From positions 124,001 to 188,000 of the forward strand of contig CAJTCU010000001.1 in the NCBI GenBank assembly GCA_910574935.1: a DNA stretch of 64,000 bases. Reading direction: 5' to 3'. Of the stretch, positions 17,906 to 25,930 are shown piece after piece; positions within the stretch are counted from its first letter, which is position 1; every line of letters starts with the position of its first letter. The notes below the pieces were generated by a model. It ran no database searches and was not told where the DNA came from. It worked only from the letters and a program-made list of their open reading frames with translations. This stretch comes from Oscillospiraceae bacterium. Lineage in GTDB: Bacteria > Bacillota > Clostridia > Oscillospirales > Acutalibacteraceae. A program made the position numbers and the translations under genes.

Positions 17906-18376
17906 TCAAAAGAAAACCTGCTCTTCCATTTCCCGGCTAGCCGCCGAGCGCCTGGCCATTACCAGGTCGTCAATCTCTTTTTCCTCTGCCTTTGCCAGGG
18001 CGCTGTCATATTCTCCCCGCTTAATACTCTTCAACTTTTCCAAAGACTGGGTCTCCTGCTTCGCCTCCACCAGGGCAGCGCGTTTTTCCTCCTCTGCCTT
18101 TTGCAGCTGTTTCAGTTTAGCGGTCTCCCGCCGCACATTTTTCTCCAGCACCTCTATGCCGGTCTCATACTTCATAGAATCCGCAATGGTAATCCCCTCC
18201 GCCTTTTTCTGGCGGTACTCCTCCTCACAAGCCAGGCGGTGGTTGGTGGCCTGCTCCAAAATTCTCTCCTGTTTGCGCACCGCCGCCAAAGCGGTGCCGT
18301 GTTCCGCCAGCCGGATATCCAGCACTTGCAGCTTATAGCGCAGCACGGTGTCCAGCTGAAACTTAAACTTTTTCAT
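17906..18376 (-). CDS. fliJ: Flagellar export chaperone/ATPase stalk protein FliJ
   Basis: FliJ (156 residues) is an all-helical coiled coil that sits in the FliI hexamer. The sequence begins MKKFKFQLDTVLRYKLQVLD, the family's usual N-terminus, and is heptad-like and rich in Glu/Lys/Arg/Ala throughout. It follows fliI by 65 bases and precedes fliK, the expected place. Confidence 0.9.
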   Translation of the reverse strand: MKKFKFQLDTVLRYKLQVLDIRLAEHGTALAAVRKQERILEQATNHRLACEEEYRQKKAEGITIADSMKYETGIEVLEKNVRRETAKLKQLQKAEEEKRAALVEAKQETQSLEKLKSIKRGEYDSALAKAEEKEIDDLVMARRSAASREMEEQVFF

Positions 18377-18441
18377 AACGGCAGCCCCCCTAAAATTCGC
18401 AGCTTATCATTAAAATATTTATTTAAACCAAAGCGCTGGCT

Positions 18442-19749
18442 CTACCTTCCAGCCAAAATCTTTTCCATCTGCTCCAAACACTGCTCATAGCTAAAAGCTT
18501 CCATAGTTCCCTGCATTAAAAATTCGTTAATCCGGTCAATTTTTGTTAGAGCAAAGTCTAGCTTTGGGTTCGTGCCCGCTTTGTACGCGCCAATGGACAC
18601 TAGGTCCGCGTTCTGGTTGTATACGCTCATAATATCCCGCAGCCGGGAGGCCAATTGTCTGTGCCGGTCGTCCACCAGCTCCACCATCAAACGGGAAATG
18701 CTTGCCCCAATGTCAATGGCCGGGTAGTGGTTGGCCGCGGCCAAGCCTCTGCTTAGCACAATATGGCCGTCCAAAATACCGCGCACTGTGTCGGCAATAG
18801 GCTCATTGGTATCGTCTCCCTCTACCAGCACGGTATAGATGCCGGTAATAGAGCCCCGCCGGAAGTTTCCGCTGCGCTCCAGCAGCTTGGGCAGCTCCGC
18901 ATAAATCGACGGCGTGTAGCCTCTAGCCACCGGGGGCTCTCCCACAGCCAGGCCCACTTCTCGTTGGGCCATGGCAAAACGAGTTAAAGAATCCATCATG
19001 AGTAAAACGTCCAGGCCCTGGTCCCGGAAATACTCCGCAATACCCGTGGCCACTGTGGGACACTTTTTTCGCAGCATAGCGGGCTGGTCAGAGGTGGCCA
19101 CGACCAGCACAGACCGGGCCATACCCTCTTCCCCCAGGTCCTTTTCCACAAACTCCAGGACCTCGCGGCCACGTTCGCCTACCAGGGCAATCACGTTGAT
19201 GTCCGCCTTCACGTTCTTGGCAATCATGCCCATCAGCGTACTCTTTCCCACGCCAGAACCCGCGAAGATCCCCATACGTTGTCCCTTGCCAATTGTCAAA
19301 AGCCCATCAATGGCCTTTACCCCAAACTCCATGCGCTCCCGGATAGGCGGGCGGGTTAAGGGGTTAATATAGTTGCTGCCCAGATAATAGGTGTCGCCCC
19401 CCTCAAAGGGGCCTTTGTCATCAATGGGCTGGCCCAGAGCGTTGATAATGCGTCCTTTTAAAAAGGATCCAGCTTTTAGCTGTAGCTGGCGGCCCGTGTT
19501 GCGCACAAAATTGCCCGAGGAAATTCCTGTCATCTCACCATAGGGCATGAGAAGCATTCGGTCGTTTTTAAAGCCCACCACCTCTGCGGGGATCTGTCCT
19601 CCGGACTCGCCGCTGTAAATGCGACAGATATCCCCCACGGCGGCCCTGCCTCCGCTGGCCTCAATAGACATGCCCACAATATTCTCAATTTTTCCAGTAT
19701 GGCCAATGGTCTCGGCCTGTTGAACCTGTTTGATGGTTTCTTGAAACAT
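18442..19749 (-). CDS. fliI: Flagellar export ATPase FliI
   Basis: FliI (435 residues, normal length) is the F1-like ATPase of the export apparatus. The Walker A motif GSGVGKST is at about residue 164, the Walker B region is VLLMMDSLTRFAMAQREVGL, and the nucleotide-binding block DTVRGILDGHIVLSRGLA is present. It starts 12 bases after fliH and the three genes fliH-fliI-fliJ form the usual set. Confidence 0.97.
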   Translation of the reverse strand: MFQETIKQVQQAETIGHTGKIENIVGMSIEASGGRAAVGDICRIYSGESGGQIPAEVVGFKNDRMLLMPYGEMTGISSGNFVRNTGRQLQLKAGSFLKGRIINALGQPIDDKGPFEGGDTYYLGSNYINPLTRPPIRERMEFGVKAIDGLLTIGKGQRMGIFAGSGVGKSTLMGMIAKNVKADINVIALVGERGREVLEFVEKDLGEEGMARSVLVVATSDQPAMLRKKCPTVATGIAEYFRDQGLDVLLMMDSLTRFAMAQREVGLAVGEPPVARGYTPSIYAELPKLLERSGNFRRGSITGIYTVLVEGDDTNEPIADTVRGILDGHIVLSRGLAAANHYPAIDIGASISRLMVELVDDRHRQLASRLRDIMSVYNQNADLVSIGAYKAGTNPKLDFALTKIDRINEFLMQGTMEAFSYEQCLEQMEKILAGR

Positions 19750-19761
19750 TTGCCTCTCCTG

Positions 19762-20592
19762 TTATCCCGGCCAGCCGGGCCTGTCAGGTTCGCTTTCAGA
19801 AAGCAGCCCCCGCAGGTTATCCATCTGGGTGGACACGCTCACATCCAAAATCTCGTCCGGCATTTCAATGATACAGGTGCCGGACTCATCGTCCGCCATG
19901 GGGATAATACGCACCCGGTCCGAGAGACGGGAAAGAGCCTGGGTCAGCTCTGGCACGGTAGAGGCCGAGGCCCGGGCGTCACACCCGGCAATATAGATTT
20001 GCACCCACTCGCACCGGCGGCGCTTGGCCGTAGCCGACTCAATCATTCGAATGAGGATGTCTCCGCTGCTCTTCAGACTGACACGTATCACCTTTTCGGC
20101 AATGGCCAAGGCCAGCTCCTTCAGTTCCTGCTTGCTGTCCTCCAGCATCTGGTCCCGGGCCCGAACCGCTTCTTTCAAAAATTTCTGCACTTCCCGCTCT
20201 TGGGCCGCGGCTTTTTCTTCCAGCAGCTTTTGGGCCTCCCTGCCTCCGTCAGCCATCCCTTGGGCATAGCCGGCGTTATATCCATCCATGCTGGCCTGGC
20301 GGCGCAGCTCCTCCAGCTCAACCTGAATCTCCTCTAGGGCCTTGGCCTTGGCGGCCTCCGCGTCCTTTTCAGCCTGGGCTAAAATGGCCTCTGCCTGTAT
20401 CTGGGCAAAGTCAATGGCAGTGGGTTCCGGCTCTGGTTCCTTTTCAGCGGCCTTCTCCTGTTCCTGGTCCAAAGATTCTTCCCGGGCTTCTTCTCCGGGG
20501 GCTTGGGGCTCGGCCACAGCCAGTTCTTCTGCGTCGGGAAACACATATTTGTCCGCCGCGATATTAACAAAGCGTTTGAATATGCCCGCCAT
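19762..20592 (-). CDS. fliH: Flagellar export ATPase regulator FliH
   Basis: FliH (276 residues) controls FliI. Residues about 25-60 are Glu/Pro/Ala-rich. A long coiled coil follows to about 165. The C-terminal V-ATPase-E-like domain (LALAIAEKVIRVSLKSSGDI then VQIYIAGCDARASASTVPEL) is the part that identifies it. It lies between fliG and fliI. The 165-base fliG-fliH gap contains a GGGCC...GGCCC hairpin but no gene. Confidence 0.9.
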   Translation of the reverse strand: MAGIFKRFVNIAADKYVFPDAEELAVAEPQAPGEEAREESLDQEQEKAAEKEPEPEPTAIDFAQIQAEAILAQAEKDAEAAKAKALEEIQVELEELRRQASMDGYNAGYAQGMADGGREAQKLLEEKAAAQEREVQKFLKEAVRARDQMLEDSKQELKELALAIAEKVIRVSLKSSGDILIRMIESATAKRRRCEWVQIYIAGCDARASASTVPELTQALSRLSDRVRIIPMADDESGTCIIEMPDEILDVSVSTQMDNLRGLLSESEPDRPGWPG

Positions 20593-20756
20593 GGCCTTTC
20601 CCCTTTCTGTTCCAATAATATACTATATTTTTACAATAAAGATTCCGTGTACATGCTCCGCTGGGTCTAAGACCCCGTTTGCGTTCCATGAGAAGGGCCG
20701 CGCAGGCCCATGGAGCCTGGACGGCAGCGCCATATTTCCCACAGCCGCTCTTATTT

Positions 20757-21863
20757 TTAAGCAATAATATCGTCCTTGCCGCCCTTGAGAATGATAATCT
20801 CGTTTCGGGCTTCCAGGTCGCGGATAACACCCACAATTCTCTGCTGGGCGTCGTCCACGTCCTTCATGCGCACATTGGTGGTAATTTCCAGGTCGTCCCG
20901 GATAGACTCGGCCAAACGGGTAGACATGTTTTTGAACAGCTTGTTGGCCACCTCGCTGTTGGCAGATTTGAGGGCCAGCACCAGGTCGTGGGTGTCGCAG
21001 TCGCGCACAAAGCGCTGCACCGAACGGTCGTCCATGGTGACAATGTCCTCGAATACGAACATACGCTTGCGGATCTCCTCGGCCAGCACCGCGTCGTACA
21101 TAGTAAGGCCGTCGAAAATGGTCTTTTCGCTGACCCGGTCCACATTGTTCATCACGTCGGCCACGAAGTCTATGCCGCCCACCTGTACGTTGCTGCTGCT
21201 GAAGATATTGGCGAACTTGTTGGACATTTCCGCCTCAATAATCTTTACAGCCACCGGCGAAGCGCTGTCCATGTTGGCAATGCGTTCCACCACCCGCACC
21301 TGGGTGTCTGGGTCCAGCTGGGCCACCACGGCCGCGGCCTTATCCGGCTCCACATAAGAGAGCACCAGGGCAATGGTTTGGGGGCGTTCGTTTTGCAGCG
21401 CTGAAAACAAGTCCTTGTCTCCGGCCTTGTTCATAAAGGCGAACTCCCGGTTTTTTAAAGACTTGGTTACCTTATCCAGTAGGGTCGAGGCTGTCTGTGC
21501 GCCAAAGGCCTTTTCCAGCACGGTTTTGGCATATTCCAAACCGCCCTCGGTGACCGCCTTGTTGGTCATGCACATCTGGTAGTACTCGTTCAGCACCGCC
21601 TCGGTGGAATCCGCGTCCAGATAGCCCAGCTTAGCTACCTCCAGGGTGATAGCCTCTACATCCTCTGGCTCCATATACTGGTAAAGCTGCGAGGCCTTAT
21701 CAACACCTAGGGAAACAATGACCGCCGCCGCCTTTTGTGCGCCGCTCATAGCGTCAATCAGCGAGGGTCGGGGGGGCTCTTCCACCACTACGGGAGGTTC
21801 CGGTTCCGGAAGTTCCAGCACCGCCACTTCGCCTCGTTTTGCTTTCTTCGGCTTATCAGCCAT
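20757..21863 (-). CDS. fliG: Flagellar motor switch protein FliG
   Basis: FliG (368 residues) couples the stator to the rotor. An N-terminal extension of about 35 residues (basic then Pro/Glu/Val-rich) precedes the usual start of homology at GAQKAAAVIVSLGVDKASQL. The EHPQ-like middle and the C-terminal torque domain (FEDIVTMDDRSVQRFVRD) are intact. The start at 21863 overlaps the fliF stop; a second ATG at 21875 has no usable ribosome-binding site. The charged ridge helices needed for torque are present. Confidence 0.95.
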   Translation of the reverse strand: MADKPKKAKRGEVAVLELPEPEPPVVVEEPPRPSLIDAMSGAQKAAAVIVSLGVDKASQLYQYMEPEDVEAITLEVAKLGYLDADSTEAVLNEYYQMCMTNKAVTEGGLEYAKTVLEKAFGAQTASTLLDKVTKSLKNREFAFMNKAGDKDLFSALQNERPQTIALVLSYVEPDKAAAVVAQLDPDTQVRVVERIANMDSASPVAVKIIEAEMSNKFANIFSSSNVQVGGIDFVADVMNNVDRVSEKTIFDGLTMYDAVLAEEIRKRMFVFEDIVTMDDRSVQRFVRDCDTHDLVLALKSANSEVANKLFKNMSTRLAESIRDDLEITTNVRMKDVDDAQQRIVGVIRDLEARNEIIILKGGKDDIIA

Positions 21864-23550
21864 TGTCCTCGTCATCTCCCCTCAGCAGAGCCTTAATAGC
21901 CTGAGCAGCAATTTCGGGGCTGCTTTCGGCCAGCTCACGCACACTCTTACGCAGCTCCATACTGCGCTCGGTGTGCACATCCATAATATCCGCCCCGGCG
22001 GGCTCGGGTTCCGGCATCTGAACGGGCTCTTCCACTATAGGCAGCTCGGGGCCTTCCACCGCGACGGGATCCAGGGGCTGGTAGCGCCGGCGGTTCCGCC
22101 TGCGGCCCAGCAATACAAACACAGTAAACAGCACCATGAACAGGAACAGGCCCGCCAAAAGCGCCAGATAGACCCACAGGGGCAGGTCGGCGAAGGGATT
22201 GGGAATGGGTGTGACGTTTGCCGGGATGTCCTCGTTGGGATCATAGAACGCGTGGGTTACAATAGAGACCTTCTCGTCCTGCACCGCCGCGTTAATTCCC
22301 GCTGCCCGGGCCACGTGGGCCACCAGGTCGTCGGGGTTGGTGGTGTTAGGTACGCTGCTGTTTAACGTCACCGAAACCGTCAGGTCCGTCAGGGTGGGGC
22401 CGCTGCTCTCCTGCTGGGTTTTGGTTACATTATTATCAAACGTTTTAGAACCGCTTCCGCTTATCTCCTCTTCATCGCCATTTACAGGTCCTTCTTCCGC
22501 ATAGGTGGGAATATCAGCGTTTTCACCGGCGCCTACTACGCCCCCTACGCCGCCTTCTCCAGGTATGGTGCTATAGCCCCAAGTCTTATCATGAACCAAA
22601 CCCTCGCCCTTATCATCAGAACCGACGCCGTCAGGCTTAGAATAAATGGTGGACTCCGATACCGAATTGCTCACGTCAAAGGTGCTGTTTACCGCCACAT
22701 GGACGTTTCCAGAGCCAAAAATAGGCTCCAGAACTTCCATCACCTGCTTCTGCACCTTCTTATTCCAGTAGTCCTCCATCTCCATCTTCAGCTTGGAGGT
22801 TGTGGTACTGTTAAAGCTATTTCCGTTGCTCTCGTATGTATTTCCATTGGTGTCCGAAACCGCCACCTCATCCACGGACAACCCCGCCATGGCGTGGGCC
22901 ACCGCGTTGCGGATGGATTTTACCGTGGACTCATCCAGCATCTCATTGTCCTTGGTGGTCACCTGCACGGTGGCCGAGGCGGTCACCGTATCGTCCGGGC
23001 TTAATACATAACGCCTGTCCTCGCCAGGGGCCAGCTTTACCACCGCGTCCTGTACCTGTTCAAAACGGCGGATCAGGCCCGACAGGCTGCTTTCCAGCTG
23101 GTAAAGATTCAGTTGGGACCGGTCCGACTCGGTAGAAAGAGCGCTGACGTTTCCCAGGTACAGCTTATAGTTGCTGCCCGAGTCCGGGTAGCCGGCTGCC
23201 AGCACCTGCGCCTTTAGGCTATCCGCCTGGGCGGCAGGCACCATAATTGTGTTATTATCCTGAAACTTAACGTCAGTAACCCCCGCATCGCTTAAATATT
23301 TCGAGACGGCGCTCATGTCGTCCGCGGTCAGCTCTGTAAACAGTTCCTTGTACTCGGTGTTAGACTGTACCGCCATCCACACCGCCAAGCCCACCAAAAG
23401 GGCCACCAGCACGGCAACTAACACGATTTTAACGGTCTTATTTAGGCCGCCCACCGTGTCTTTTGTCTTTAACCATATATCTTTTGCCTTGTCTCCCACT
23501 TGGCTAAACCTCCTAAACCGGCTTTGTTCCATGTAACACCCGCTTTGCAT
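21856..23550 (-). CDS. fliF: Flagellar MS-ring protein FliF
   Basis: FliF (564 residues from this start) forms the membrane ring. It has a first membrane helix (VKIVLVAVLVALLVGLAVWM) near residue 40, two ring-building motifs in the periplasmic-side region (YKELFTELTADDMSAVSKYL; LESSLSGLIRRFEQVQDAVV), a disordered Glu/Gly-rich region, a second membrane helix (LWVYLALLAGLFLFMVLFTV) and a C-terminal FliG-binding tail (ESSPEIAAQAIKALLRGDD). The start is uncertain: the ATG at 23550 has GGGGAG about ten bases upstream, while the ATG at 23532 gives a more typical N-terminus. Confidence 0.94.
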   Translation of the reverse strand: MQSGCYMEQSRFRRFSQVGDKAKDIWLKTKDTVGGLNKTVKIVLVAVLVALLVGLAVWMAVQSNTEYKELFTELTADDMSAVSKYLSDAGVTDVKFQDNNTIMVPAAQADSLKAQVLAAGYPDSGSNYKLYLGNVSALSTESDRSQLNLYQLESSLSGLIRRFEQVQDAVVKLAPGEDRRYVLSPDDTVTASATVQVTTKDNEMLDESTVKSIRNAVAHAMAGLSVDEVAVSDTNGNTYESNGNSFNSTTTSKLKMEMEDYWNKKVQKQVMEVLEPIFGSGNVHVAVNSTFDVSNSVSESTIYSKPDGVGSDDKGEGLVHDKTWGYSTIPGEGGVGGVVGAGENADIPTYAEEGPVNGDEEEISGSGSKTFDNNVTKTQQESSGPTLTDLTVSVTLNSSVPNTTNPDDLVAHVARAAGINAAVQDEKVSIVTHAFYDPNEDIPANVTPIPNPFADLPLWVYLALLAGLFLFMVLFTVFVLLGRRRNRRRYQPLDPVAVEGPELPIVEEPVQMPEPEPAGADIMDVHTERSMELRKSVRELAESSPEIAAQAIKALLRGDDEDNG

Positions 23551-23632
23551 GAAAACAGCGCTCCCCATAATGACAGAACCGCTCTTTTCATGCAAAACCC
23601 AGCGTACCCTTCACCCAGGGACCCGCCGGCCC

Positions 23633-23923
23633 TTACAGGGTAATACGGGTCAGCTCGTTATAAGCGTCCAGGGCGCGGTTGCGCAGCTGCACCAAAAGGT
23701 TTACAGAAAGCTCATACTTGCTGGCGGCCAGGCTAAGCTCCGCGGGGTTATCCAGCTGTCCGGTGGCCATCAAGTACTGTAACTGCGTCTTTTCAGCGTC
23801 GGTTTCCTTCACCGCGTCAATGGCCATCTTAAAAATATCTCCAAAGCTGCCGCCGGCCTGTCCAGCCTGTTCGGTCTCTTTTGGCTCAAATAGCGAGGTG
23901 ATAGGCCCAATTGATTGAATCAT
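23633..23923 (-). CDS. fliE: Flagellar hook-basal body protein FliE
   Basis: FliE (96 residues) links the MS-ring to the rod. The family pattern is clear: FGDIFKMAIDAVKETDAEK, then YLMATGQLDNPAELSLAASK, then YELSVNLLVQLRNRALDAYN. It lies after flgC and before fliF but is separated from flgC by about 150 AT-rich bases that hold a promoter. Confidence 0.95.
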   Translation of the reverse strand: MIQSIGPITSLFEPKETEQAGQAGGSFGDIFKMAIDAVKETDAEKTQLQYLMATGQLDNPAELSLAASKYELSVNLLVQLRNRALDAYNELTRITL

Positions 23924-23984
23924 AGCGAATCCTTCCTTCCTGCGTTTAGGGCGCGCTTAATAAAAGCAAGCCAAAACCCTCTAT

Positions 23985-24013
23985 ATTATACATGTTTTAT
24001 ACGGTATTGACAA
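23985..24013 (-). promoter_or_regulatory. Sigma-A promoter between flgC and fliE
   Basis: TTGTCA (24008-24013) and TATAAT (23985-23990) are 17 bases apart on the minus strand, within a strongly AT-rich stretch. Initiation would be near 23978, about 55 bases before fliE. It could serve fliE onward independently of flgB-flgC. Confidence 0.8.
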
Positions 24014-24075
24014 GGGCACAAATTATAAATTTCCGAAAAGTTTGATTCTTTTAAAAAATTTATCTTGTGGAACTT

Positions 24076-24540
24076 TTAACGTGTGCCAATCTCTAGTCCC
24101 TTGGCGATCACGCTCTTCAACGTGTTGAAAGCCGTCACGTTGGCGGAATATGCCTGGGTGGCCGCCATAGCGTCCGCAATTTCTTTTACCAGGGTGATGT
24201 TTGGCATCTGTACATAGCCTTCCTCATTGGCGTCGGGGTGGGTGGGGTCGTATGTCAGCGGAAAATCGGTAAGGTCATCCTCACGGATCTCCGTCACCTG
24301 TACCCCGGCCGTGGCCTCGCTGCCCCGGTTGGAAGCGCCCATCGCGTTGGCCATTGCCATGCGGAAGCTGTCCCGGCCGCTCTGGGCCTCAAACACCACA
24401 ACCTTCCGGCGGTATGGGCCTTCGCCGTTTTCCGTGCGGGTCGTGTTTAGATTCGTGATATTTTCCGAAATCACATCCAGCCGAAGCTGTTCCGCTGTCA
24501 GTCCAGAGCCGATTATGTTGATGGTACCTAAAAACGCCAT
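24076..24540 (-). CDS. flgC: Flagellar basal-body rod protein FlgC
   Basis: FlgC (154 residues) is a proximal rod protein. It begins MAFLGTINIIGSGLTAEQLR and has the rod-family motif ENITNLNTTRTENG; it ends with the FlgC-type segment NITLVKEIADAMAATQAYSA and NTLKSVIAKGLEIG. AAGGATGAGAACA before the ATG at 24540 supports this start over the ATG nine bases upstream. It follows flgB. Confidence 0.94.
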   Translation of the reverse strand: MAFLGTINIIGSGLTAEQLRLDVISENITNLNTTRTENGEGPYRRKVVVFEAQSGRDSFRMAMANAMGASNRGSEATAGVQVTEIREDDLTDFPLTYDPTHPDANEEGYVQMPNITLVKEIADAMAATQAYSANVTAFNTLKSVIAKGLEIGTR

Positions 24541-24662
24541 TGTTCTCATCCTTCCCTTTCTTTATAAAGAATCCTTTCACAGCGCCCGGCGGTCTTGGGG
24601 GGGGCAAAAGTCCTTTGCATTTGCCTTTGGCGCTATCCTTCTTCCAGGCTGTGTGACGCGTC

Positions 24663-25049
24663 TTAGCCCATGGCGGTGCGCAGGACGCTAAGATCACTAT
24701 TGATACTCTGGTACACATACTGCATCTGGTAAGAGTTGCGCAGAAGCTCGGTCATCTGCTCTGTGATATTGACCCCATTATCATCCATACGGGTCACCTC
24801 TTCCAGCTCTTCCACATCCCACTGGGCGTCCTCAATGGCCTTGCGCATGGTCTGCTTACTCACTTTATTTCGGCCGTGGTCCGCGGCCTCCAGGCTGGCC
24901 TGGAACTGCTCCTCAAACGTGACCAGCTTTGGCCGGTAGTTGGGTGTCTCCACATTACTGATATTATCCAGCAGCGCGGCCTGCTTGGTCCACAGAAACT
25001 CCATGGAACGCTCCATCATCCGCATACTGTTGTTGGTCAGTCCATTCAT
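24663..25049 (-). CDS. flgB: Flagellar basal-body rod protein FlgB
   Basis: FlgB (128 residues) is the first gene of the operon. The motif LLDNISNVETPNYRPKLVTF at about residues 27-46 is the rod-family signature, and the C-terminus (TEQMTELLRNSYQMQYVYQS) is the usual closing helix. The ATG at 25049 has AAAGGGG upstream at good spacing; the frame is open to 25106 but the added residues are basic and unlike the family. Confidence 0.94.
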   Translation of the reverse strand: MNGLTNNSMRMMERSMEFLWTKQAALLDNISNVETPNYRPKLVTFEEQFQASLEAADHGRNKVSKQTMRKAIEDAQWDVEELEEVTRMDDNGVNITEQMTELLRNSYQMQYVYQSINSDLSVLRTAMG

Positions 25050-25304
25050 TGATCTGTCCCCTTTCCATAGCGCAGGAAATTTCTTTCTCACGCGGCACTT
25101 TATCATCCGCGCAAATTACATCTTTGCACATCAGGCTTTCCCCTGTTCAGGGTGGCCGCCGTTTGGGGAAAACCATCAATGCGTTCCCCACGCGGGCGGC
25201 GAATAACAGGGCTGAAAAGCCCGCATTGGCGGGAAAAACGCGTTTTCCAGCCAGGCTTTTACAGTTTTAGGGCGGAGTTCAGATAAATGCCCCATTTTCA
25301 GATA
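25050..25304 (-). promoter_or_regulatory. Leader of the flgB operon
   Basis: About 255 bases separate the predicted start of transcription from flgB, with no plausible ORF. A composite stem is visible at 25208-25250: GGCTG...CAGCC outside, AAAA/TTTT next, and a CCCGC-CAAT-GCGGG hairpin inside. I see no c-di-GMP or other named riboswitch pattern. Confidence 0.4.
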
Positions 25305-25310
25305 TACACT

Positions 25311-25339
25311 AGTATAACATGTTTCCACAAATTCCGCAA
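25311..25339 (-). promoter_or_regulatory. Sigma-A promoter of the main flagellar operon
   Basis: TTGCGG (25334-25339) and TATACT (25311-25316) are 17 bases apart on the minus strand. Initiation is expected near 25304. This is a housekeeping-type promoter, as known for the B. subtilis fla/che operon, rather than a sigma-28 one. Confidence 0.75.
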
Positions 25340-25440
25340 TACCTTCCCCCAATTTTCTCCCTGGGATTTGTTCCCACCGTCAGCCTAATCCTATATATAT
25401 TGGAGCAAGAAGAAAAATATATCCAGGGAAATGAGCTTTG

Positions 25441-25914
25441 CTAAAACTCGATTTTTTCCGCTATGTCCCCTTCCAGCCGGTAAATCGCCGTGCCGTCCCG
25501 GGCCACCAGAAAAGTTGCCTCTGGCACGTTGTTTCCCTCCTCTGTACCAGAATAGACCACCACTTTCATGCAGGGCAGCCCATCCACAGGCACCGCCTTT
25601 TCATTGGGATAGGTCTGGTACTCCCCCATACTGGCTTTCTCCAGCCCCAGGGCGGCAGGGTCCAGGGTGGCAAAGTACTCCAACGTTTCATCCACTGTCA
25701 TCATGTGCCGCTGCTCCTCCGAGCTGGCTCCAGCCGAGGAAGCCTCCAAGCCACTGCTGGAGCCTTCCGCCGCTACGGAGGACTCTTTGGCCGCTTCGGA
25801 CCCCTCTGCCGGGGCCAGCCCCGAGCTGGAGGAATTACCGCCGCCTCCACAGGCGGCCAGCGCCAGGGTAAGAACCGCTGCCGCCAAAACCGGTAAAAAA
25901 CCTTTGTGCTTCAT
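25441..25914 (-). CDS. Small lipoprotein of unknown function
   Basis: This 157-residue protein has a lipoprotein signal peptide: basic MKHK start, hydrophobic stretch and lipobox LAAC at residues 19-22. A Ser/Gly/Ala/Glu-rich linker extends to about residue 65. The remaining 90 residues look like a small folded domain (MTVDETLEYFATLDP, then MKVVVYSGTEEGNNVPEATF, then AIYRLEGDIAEKIEF). I do not recognise the family. It starts 16 bases after the FtsA-like gene and is probably cotranscribed. Its ribosome-binding site is weak. Confidence 0.75.
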   Translation of the reverse strand: MKHKGFLPVLAAAVLTLALAACGGGGNSSSSGLAPAEGSEAAKESSVAAEGSSSGLEASSAGASSEEQRHMMTVDETLEYFATLDPAALGLEKASMGEYQTYPNEKAVPVDGLPCMKVVVYSGTEEGNNVPEATFLVARDGTAIYRLEGDIAEKIEF

Positions 25915-25930
25915 TTTATACCACGTCTTT

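Noticed and set aside
25050-25304. c-di-GMP riboswitch in the flgB leader
   Set aside because: The GNRA tetraloop and receptor and the conserved GCAAA/ACGCA-type core of the class I switch are not seen.
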